In this document: one piece after another, positions 6,201 through 11,423 of the stretch
How the letters are laid out: each line of letters starts with the position of its first letter
Numbering within the stretch: the first letter of the stretch is position 1
DNA from: Candidatus Schekmanbacteria bacterium
Lineage (GTDB): Bacteria; Schekmanbacteria; GWA2-38-11; J061
Assembly (NCBI GenBank): GCA_003695725.1
Contig: RFHX01000310.1
Span: forward strand, 1 to 11,423
Length of the DNA stretch: 11,423 nt
Reading direction: 5' to 3'
The notes under the pieces: generated by a model
The model's database searches: none
The model's input: only the letters and a program-made list of their open reading frames with translations
Told to the model about the DNA's origin: nothing
Made by a program: the position numbers and the translations under genes

Positions 6201-6626
6201 ATGAGGTTAAGAGCTGTAGTATTTGACGATGACCCGGAGATTAGGAATCTATTAACAAAGATTCTTGAGCTTCGCGGTTATGAAGTATTGGCATTTGCCG
6301 AGCATAGAAGCTGCACACTTTATGAAAATCCCTCTTGTTATTGCAAATACAAAGAAGCATGTGCCGATGTGATAATAACCGACCTATGTATGCCGGTTTC
6401 GACAGGAATCGAGTTTGTTAGAAACCAGCGCAAAAAAGGATGTAAGGTAAAGAATATAGCCATTATGTCCGGCGATTGGACTGATTCAGATGTAAAGAAA
6501 GCGAAGAAGTATAAATGTCATATTTTTTATAAACCCTTTGGGATAGAAGAAATAAATAAATGGCTTGACCTTTGCGAGTCTCGAATTGACCCTCAACGAA
6601 GACTATATTCTTGGACTGAATATTGA
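6201..6626 (+). CDS. Single-domain response regulator with a Cys-rich insert
   Basis: A 141-residue CheY-like receiver with no output domain. Conserved residues are present: the acidic pocket D9-D10-D11, phospho-acceptor D61 (in TDLCMP), switch S90 and K111-P112. Unlike CheY, an insert between strand 2 and strand 3 holds C38-x7-C46-x-C48-x5-C54, and further Cys residues lie at 63, 81, 106 and 125. I recall similar receivers with this Cys insert in Geobacter-like Deltaproteobacteria, but no function is known to me. A strong GGGAGG site precedes the ATG. The CstA-family transporter gene starts 55 bases after the stop in the same direction, so the pair may be cotranscribed. It could act by phospho-dependent protein contact, with the cysteines as a metal, Fe-S or redox site; that is inference. 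Confidence 0.85.
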   Translation: MRLRAVVFDDDPEIRNLLTKILELRGYEVLAFAEHRSCTLYENPSCYCKYKEACADVIITDLCMPVSTGIEFVRNQRKKGCKVKNIAIMSGDWTDSDVKKAKKYKCHIFYKPFGIEEINKWLDLCESRIDPQRRLYSWTEY

Positions 6627-6681
6627 TTTTTCCTTCCTGATTCGATATCCTTTTAATGCACTTTTTTTTTGGAGAGAGTGA

Positions 6682-8355
6682 ATGAATGGTGCATTACTTG
6701 CAGTAATCGTAATAGCGGCATTTCTTGCTTCATATTTTAGTTATGCAGGTATTCTTGGGAAGAAGGTTTTAAGACTTGACGCTTCAAGAATAACACCGGC
6801 GCATAAATTTAGGGATGATATTGATTTTGTTCCTACCAATCGCTTTGTTCTCTTTGGCCATCATTTTGCCTCAATTGCAGGGGCGGCGCCTATTGTAGGT
6901 CCTGCTATTGCAGTTATATATGGATGGCTGCCGGGATTGCTATGGATTGTTTTTGGTTCCATATTTCTTGGCGCAGCACATGATTTTGCTGCTCTTGTAG
7001 TTTCTTTGCGCCATGGAGGACGATCAATTGGAGATTTAACAAAGGATATTATTGGAGCACGCGCAAGAAATTTATTCCTCATTTTGATATATTTCGGTTT
7101 AAGCATCGTGTTGGCTGTATTCGCCCTTGTTATAGGAGTGCTTTTCAAAGAACATCCACAAGCAGTATTCCCGACATTTTTTTTGATTGCTCTTGCAATG
7201 GTTATTGGCACATTGGTTTATAAAACTCCAATTGGCTTAGGACCTGCGACAGTTGCTGGTGTCCTTGTAATGGGGTGGAGTATTTGGTATGGAGTCTATC
7301 ATCCTATTGGTGCTGATTTGGAGACATCACAATGGATTACAATTTTGATGATTTACGCATTCGTTGCCTCCATTCTTCCTGTATGGTTTCTGCTTCAACC
7401 TCGCGACTATTTAAATTCCTTTGCTTTATATTTTGGACTTGGAGCAATGTATTTGGGATTGTTTATTGTCAGACCTGAGATAGTGGCGCCTGTGATAAGA
7501 ATAAAACCTGAAGGCGCTCCTCCAATTTTCCCTTTCTTGTTCATATTGATTGCTTGTGGAGCAATTTCTGGATTTCATTCTCTCGTTGCATCGGGGACAA
7601 CGGCAAAGCAGATTGATAAAGAAACGGATTCTAAATTTGTGGGATATGGCGCAATGCTTGCAGAAGGAGCACTGGCAACAATGGCGCTTATTGCCTGTAC
7701 TGCCGGTATTGGAAGCGCTGAAGCTTGGCAGGCAAGATATGCCACTTGGGGAGCGATGAATTCGCTTCAAAATAAACTTGGGGCATTTGTCGATGGTGCA
7801 GGAGGTTTTGTTTCCGCATTGGGCTTTTCTCTTGATTTTTCAAAAACCCTCGTCGTAGTAATCGTTGTATCTTTTGCAATGACGACTCTTGATACCTGCG
7901 CAAGGATGCTTCGCTTTATTGTTTCTGAAATAGGTGAGAGTGCAGGAATCACTGCATTGAAGAACAGATACATTGCTTCTGCTGTTGCTGTCCTTTCAGG
8001 GCTTGCACTTGCCAAAATACCGATGGGAAAAGTATCAACTGGAATGGCATTGTGGCCTGTTTTTGGGGCAACGAATCAAATATTGGGCGCTCTTGCACTG
8101 CTGACTATAAGCGTATATCTTTTCAAAAGACAAAGACCTATTGCTTATAGCATAATACCAATGTTTTTTATGCTTGCTATAACAATCTCTGCGATGATGA
8201 TTAACATAAAAAAATATTATGAAAGCGGCAACTACTTCCTTCTTATTGTTGGTTCATTGATTTTGCTCCTCGAGATTTGGCTTGCCTTTGAAGCTTTTAT
8301 TGTATTTCGTGAAAGCAGAACCGAAGAAAAAGCCGTTATGAATTCTCATTTTTAA
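6682..8355 (+). CDS. cstA: CstA-family carbon starvation / pyruvate-type transporter
   Basis: A 557-residue integral membrane protein of the CstA family, whose characterised members (CstA and BtsT of E. coli) import pyruvate or take part in peptide use during starvation. The hallmark VPTNRFVLFGHHFASIAGAAPIVGP falls at about residues 50-74, GGRSIGDL near 110-120, and SGFHSLVASGTTAKQIDKET near 296-315. About 14-16 hydrophobic segments can be seen. It is shorter than E. coli CstA (about 700 residues), as in many anaerobes, lacking part of the C-terminus. A GGAGAG site lies just before the ATG. The preceding receiver gene suggests two-component control of uptake. The substrate is not proven; pyruvate or small peptides are the best guesses. 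Confidence 0.92.
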   Translation: MNGALLAVIVIAAFLASYFSYAGILGKKVLRLDASRITPAHKFRDDIDFVPTNRFVLFGHHFASIAGAAPIVGPAIAVIYGWLPGLLWIVFGSIFLGAAHDFAALVVSLRHGGRSIGDLTKDIIGARARNLFLILIYFGLSIVLAVFALVIGVLFKEHPQAVFPTFFLIALAMVIGTLVYKTPIGLGPATVAGVLVMGWSIWYGVYHPIGADLETSQWITILMIYAFVASILPVWFLLQPRDYLNSFALYFGLGAMYLGLFIVRPEIVAPVIRIKPEGAPPIFPFLFILIACGAISGFHSLVASGTTAKQIDKETDSKFVGYGAMLAEGALATMALIACTAGIGSAEAWQARYATWGAMNSLQNKLGAFVDGAGGFVSALGFSLDFSKTLVVVIVVSFAMTTLDTCARMLRFIVSEIGESAGITALKNRYIASAVAVLSGLALAKIPMGKVSTGMALWPVFGATNQILGALALLTISVYLFKRQRPIAYSIIPMFFMLAITISAMMINIKKYYESGNYFLLIVGSLILLLEIWLAFEAFIVFRESRTEEKAVMNSHF

Positions 8356-8509
8356 AAATTCCTTAAACAATTAATTATTCCCGTTTATGGTGATAAATAA
8401 AAACCTTCCTTATGAAAGGATGTTAAGAATCTTAGATTTGATTTTATAAGGATAATTGATAATAATGCACAGAGGATGAAAAAAATTTAACAAAAAGAAA
8501 GTGAGTAAA

Positions 8510-9652
8510 ATGATAAAATCGACTCTAATAAATGCGGCTATAAAAATTTTGGTCAAGGGCGATATCGAGATAAGAAGCTATCTTTGTCCAACTATTAAAT
8601 CACCGAAATCCCATTGTAAGCTTTGCGTTGAAACCTGTCCTGCTGATGCAATTAGGCTTGCAGATGAGATAATCGATGAAAAGAAATGTTTCAATTGTGG
8701 AATATGCGTTTCTGTTTGCCCTGCCGGAGTATATTCATCACGCAATCAGCCTGATTCGAAGATTGTTGAAGAAGCGAAAAGTGCGGCTGTAAAGAAGAAT
8801 GATTCCATTTCTCTCACTTTTTCATGTGGAATGGTTGAAGATGAAAATGAAACTTATAAATTGAAATGTCTTGGAAGATTGAATGAAAATATCATTCTTT
8901 GGCTTAAAAGGATGGGTATTGATGAAATATCATTCAACAGGGGAAACTGTGGGGATTGCACTCTTTCAGCAGGATATACAGTGTTTAAACAGAATTTGAG
9001 ACTTTCACGTTTAATTGAGGATTCATTAGGCAATGATTTTTGGAAAAAGTATAAGGAATTATCCCAATCGAATAGAAGAGTAGGGAAAGAGGGAGGTGTG
9101 TCACGAAGAGACTTTTTTAGGGCAATAAGAGGGAAGGGGCTTCTAAAAGTTGGAGAATTGGTTGAGGATTTATCCGAAAAGGATAAAAAGTCAGATATAA
9201 AAAAGAAAGGAGAAAGCCCGAGGAGGCGTCTATTGAAGAAAATTATATTGCCTGCAGACAAAGCAGCTGAAGAGATTGAAGCATCAGGAGGAATTATGCT
9301 TCCATTTGCTGATGCATTAATAAATGATTTCTGTATTGCATGTGATGTTTGTGCAATGCTTTGTCCTACAGCGGCAATAAGAAAGGTAACAGTGGGGGGA
9401 GAATTTAAAATTCAGTTTTATTATGACCGCTGTTTCAATTGTGGATTGTGTAGTGAAGTTTGTCTTACAAAGGCGATAGAATTGAAGAGTATTTTTGACG
9501 CAAAAAGATTGGAAACTTCGTCACCAAAGATATTGAAATCATTTATTAAAAAGATTTGTGATCTTTGCGGACAAGAATTTGGCGCAGTATATGAAAATGA
9601 AGCTATCTGTTATATGTGCAGAAAAGTGGGGAAGTCTTCGAATAAGATGTAA
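8510..9652 (+). CDS. Multi-cluster iron-sulfur protein (ferredoxin / FlpD-like / ferredoxin fusion)
   Basis: A 380-residue cytoplasmic electron-transfer protein in modules. Residues 26-43 give an atypical cluster site (C26, C36-x2-C39-x3-C43-P) and 60-70 a full C-x2-C-x2-C-x3-C-P site. Residues 100-155 resemble the MvhD/FlpD [2Fe-2S] domain: C106, C120 in CLGRL, and C147-x2-C150. A basic linker contains SRRDFFRAIRGKG (198-210), which looks like a Tat motif but is internal. Two more complete ferredoxin sites follow: C275/C278/C281/C285 and C308/C311/C314/C318. A zinc-ribbon-like end has C350-x2-C353 and C367-x2-C370. GTG at 8501 is in frame and possible; the ATG at 8510 is preferred because GTGAG lies just before it. 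No catalytic domain is present, so it probably passes electrons between partners not encoded here. Confidence 0.82.
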   Translation: MIKSTLINAAIKILVKGDIEIRSYLCPTIKSPKSHCKLCVETCPADAIRLADEIIDEKKCFNCGICVSVCPAGVYSSRNQPDSKIVEEAKSAAVKKNDSISLTFSCGMVEDENETYKLKCLGRLNENIILWLKRMGIDEISFNRGNCGDCTLSAGYTVFKQNLRLSRLIEDSLGNDFWKKYKELSQSNRRVGKEGGVSRRDFFRAIRGKGLLKVGELVEDLSEKDKKSDIKKKGESPRRRLLKKIILPADKAAEEIEASGGIMLPFADALINDFCIACDVCAMLCPTAAIRKVTVGGEFKIQFYYDRCFNCGLCSEVCLTKAIELKSIFDAKRLETSSPKILKSFIKKICDLCGQEFGAVYENEAICYMCRKVGKSSNKM

Positions 9653-9706
9653 AAAATTCTAAATTAATCCTTCTTCCAATGAAAATAACATAATGTACAG
9701 TGACAG

Positions 9707-9712
9707 TATAAT
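9707..9712 (+). promoter_or_regulatory. Possible -10 box for the tmk-ricT unit
   Basis: A perfect TATAAT lies in the 186-base gap before tmk, but no recognisable -35 hexamer is at the right distance. A start near 9719 would leave a leader of about 120 bases containing the small hairpin CAGGA-AAG-TCCTG (9753-9765). Nothing else is evident in this gap. Confidence 0.3.
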
Positions 9713-9838
9713 TGTGTGAGTTTTTGGACATTCATTCCTTTGATTTTTATGGCAGGAAAGTCCTGAAATCGAATCTTTTTATTTCTTGCTTTATTCTCTA
9801 AAAGTGTTATTTCATCACCTAATTTGAGGTAACAATAG

Positions 9839-10516
9839 ATGAAAAAAGAAGGGGTTTTTATTACATTTGAGGGAGGTGAAGGAAGCGGTAAAACCTCAGC
9901 AATTAATTTTGTGGCTGAGAGAATGAAAAAAGCCGGTGTTGATTATCTTTTGACAATGGAGCCGGGTGGGACAAAGATAGGAGAAGGTATAAGGAAAATT
10001 TTACTTTCTCCAAAGAGTAAAGGGATGGCACCTGAAACTGAGTTGATGCTTTATTGCGCAAGCAGAAGCGAGCATGTGAGAAAAGTAATCAAACCGGCTT
10101 TGAAGGACGGTAAAGTAGTCATATGTGACAGGTTTGATGATGCGACAATTGCATATCAGGGATACGGTAGAGGACTGAAACTGGATGATATAAAAAAAAT
10201 TAATTCATATGTCTGTGAAGGTTTGAAGCCTGATTTGACAATTCTATTAGATGTTGATCCTGTCAAAGGATTGAAAAGAGCGTCTGCTCGTAACAGCAAA
10301 GACGGGAGATGGAATGAGGGAAGATTCGAAAAGGAAAAAATTCATTTTCATAATTTGGTTAGAGAGGGATATTTGAAAATTGCAAGGAGTGAAAAAAAGC
10401 GTATAAAGGTCATCGATTCATCTGTTGATTTAAAAAAATTGCAGGATTCAGTATGGCGAGAGATAGAAGCTTTTCTTATCCAAAAAGAGTTGCTTTTGCC
10501 TTTTAAAGAAAGCTGA
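9839..10516 (+). CDS. tmk: Thymidylate kinase (dTMP kinase)
   Basis: A 225-residue cytoplasmic enzyme that phosphorylates dTMP to dTDP with ATP, an essential step of dTTP synthesis. It shows the P-loop GGEGSGKT (12-19), EPGGT (41-45), the DR motif D97-R98 within DRFDDATIAYQG, and an Arg-rich lid at about 147-165 (RASARNSKDGRWNEGRFE). DRF replaces the more common DRY. The length is typical. A GAGG site lies about 10 bases before the ATG. The ricT-like gene begins 74 bases downstream on the same strand, a conserved partner of tmk in many bacteria, so the two probably share an operon. Confidence 0.96.
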   Translation: MKKEGVFITFEGGEGSGKTSAINFVAERMKKAGVDYLLTMEPGGTKIGEGIRKILLSPKSKGMAPETELMLYCASRSEHVRKVIKPALKDGKVVICDRFDDATIAYQGYGRGLKLDDIKKINSYVCEGLKPDLTILLDVDPVKGLKRASARNSKDGRWNEGRFEKEKIHFHNLVREGYLKIARSEKKRIKVIDSSVDLKKLQDSVWREIEAFLIQKELLLPFKES

Positions 10517-10538
10517 TATAAATAATGTAGGTTATTTT

Positions 10539-10561
10539 TTAACATTTTTATAAAAAGTTAA
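10539..10561. repeat. AT-rich imperfect inverted repeat between tmk and ricT
   Basis: TTAAC (10539-10543) pairs with GTTAA (10557-10561) and TTTTT with AAAAA inside, around a two-base loop with one bulged A. TTTTTATAAAAA (10545-10556) is a perfect 12-base palindrome. It is too AT-rich for a good terminator. Confidence 0.35.
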
Positions 10562-10590
10562 TCATAAAAGAGGTTTGATTTGGTGAAACA

Positions 10591-11423
10591 ATGGAAGTAG
10601 ATGAAATTAGAGAGGAAAGAGAAGAAATCATATACTGCCGTCTTTTAGGCAGCTGCAGATCACAGAAATATCTGACACAAGGTGTTAGTTTGAGAAAAGG
10701 TGACTTTTGTATTGTTGAGGGAGATAAAGGGCAGGATGCGGCATTGGTCAGTTCAAAGCCATTTTATGCAGACGAAAATGATGAAATACAATCCTTAAAA
10801 AAGATTATCCGTAAAGCAACTGATGAAGATTTAAAGAAAATTCAAGAAAATAAAGCAAAAGAGCCGGAAATACTTGCAAAAGCAATGGAGAAAGTCAGGG
10901 AAAAAAATCTCCAAATGAAAATTGTAAGGATTGATGTTGCTTTTGATAATTCAAAAATTGTTTTTTATTTTATCGCCGATGGCCGTATAGATTTTCGTGA
11001 ACTTGTGAAGGATCTTGCCTATGAATTTCGCACTCGCATTGAAATGAGACAGATAGGTGTGCGTGACCAAGCAAGAATGTATAGCGGTTTTGGACACTGT
11101 GGAAGAGAACTTTGCTGTAGATCCTTTCTTGAAGAATTTGAGCCGGTAACGATTAAGATGGCAAAAGCTCAAAATCTTACTTTGAATCCCAGTAAACTTT
11201 CAGGGGTATGCGGCAGATTGATGTGTTGTCTTATGTATGAATATTCAACATATAGAGAAATAAATAGAAACCTTCCTAAGTATGGAAAAAAAGTCAGGAC
11301 TCGTGATGGACAAGTAGGAAAAGTGAGAAAGATAAATACAATGACGAAGAAGATTTTGATTGAGCTTGAGGATAATACATTTATAACTGTTGATGCAGAT
11401 GATGTTACTCCTGAAAAACCACC
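10591..11423 (+). CDS. ricT: RicT/YaaT-like PSP1-domain iron-sulfur protein (3' truncated by window)
   Basis: An open frame of 277 codons runs off the right edge with no stop. GGTGA at 10582-10586 precedes the ATG at 10591; the GTG at 10583 is out of frame and soon closes. The PSP1 domain occupies about residues 110-195 (IVRIDVAFDNSKIVFYF, DFRELVKDLA, RIEMRQIGVRDQAR). Two C-x4-C-C motifs, C170/C175/C176 in GHCGRELCC and C207/C212/C213 in GVCGRLMCC, match the cysteines that hold [4Fe-4S] clusters in the Bacillus RicA-RicF-RicT complex. That complex promotes RNA maturation by RNase Y. The C-terminal part, from about 228, looks like a small beta-barrel (KYGKKVRTRDGQVGKV). Bacillus RicT is about 275 residues, so little is missing unless there is an extension. 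The role outside Firmicutes is less clear. Confidence 0.88.
   Translation, partial: MEVDEIREEREEIIYCRLLGSCRSQKYLTQGVSLRKGDFCIVEGDKGQDAALVSSKPFYADENDEIQSLKKIIRKATDEDLKKIQENKAKEPEILAKAMEKVREKNLQMKIVRIDVAFDNSKIVFYFIADGRIDFRELVKDLAYEFRTRIEMRQIGVRDQARMYSGFGHCGRELCCRSFLEEFEPVTIKMAKAQNLTLNPSKLSGVCGRLMCCLMYEYSTYREINRNLPKYGKKVRTRDGQVGKVRKINTMTKKILIELEDNTFITVDADDVTPEKP

Noticed and set aside
7426-7770. Cys-rich minus-strand ORF within cstA
   Set aside because: It is fully contained in a well-supported membrane transporter gene on the other strand and shows no recognisable domain.
8356-8509. Short hairpin TCCTT-ATGA-AAGGA (8407-8420) as the cstA terminator
   Set aside because: The stem is five weak pairs with no T-tract after it.
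9100-9140. SRRDFF motif as a Tat signal of a separate downstream protein
   Set aside because: The frame is continuous with the upstream Fe-S modules, no hydrophobic signal core follows, and the only nearby start (GTG at 9098) is too close to the purine-rich stretch.
10951-11172. Minus-strand ORF opposite the right-end gene
   Set aside because: It is the antisense shadow of the PSP1/RicT frame, which has clear family motifs on the plus strand.

Overview
This 11.4 kb window is AT-rich and densely coded, and reads as chromosome from an anaerobic or microaerophilic Gram-negative bacterium. A periplasmic adaptor protein with an ABC exporter implies a double membrane. Rubrerythrin, a polyferredoxin and a cobalamin-binding protein imply an anaerobic lifestyle. 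The style is that of a low-GC Deltaproteobacterium or related candidate phylum; this taxonomic guess is inference. No rRNA, tRNA, CRISPR array, transposase or phage gene was seen.

Layout. Positions 102-536 encode a small DUF5661-like protein followed by a probable terminator. Positions 651-4483 are a tight four-gene plus-strand operon: a cobalamin (B12)-binding sensor-like protein, an FtsX/MacB-type ABC permease (4-base overlap), its ATPase, and a membrane-fusion adaptor (17-base overlap). Positions 4484-4880 hold only a 60-codon minus-strand tetratricopeptide tail that looks like a gene remnant, plus a small hairpin. A minus-strand rubrerythrin gene (4881-5381) has a near-consensus promoter and a perfect 7-1-7 palindrome over the expected transcription start. 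A divergent TerB-like gene (5614-6066) follows. Next come a single-domain response regulator with a four-cysteine insert (6201-6626) and a CstA-family carbon-starvation/pyruvate-type transporter (6682-8355). An unusual multi-cluster iron-sulfur protein lies at 8510-9652. The right end carries thymidylate kinase (9839-10516) and a RicT/PSP1-family iron-sulfur protein cut off by the window edge (10591 onward).

How the parts fit. The left operon is the most distinctive unit: a corrinoid-binding protein with a CarH/LitR-like cap but no DNA-binding domain is translationally coupled to a DevBCA/MacAB-like exporter, which suggests export controlled by cobalamin state or light. The centre looks like redox and stress functions (rubrerythrin, TerB), possibly sharing one regulator because similar palindromes lie near both starts. 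The receiver and CstA genes are adjacent and may be functionally linked. The tmk-ricT pair resembles the conserved tmk-holB-ricT neighbourhood but without holB between them.
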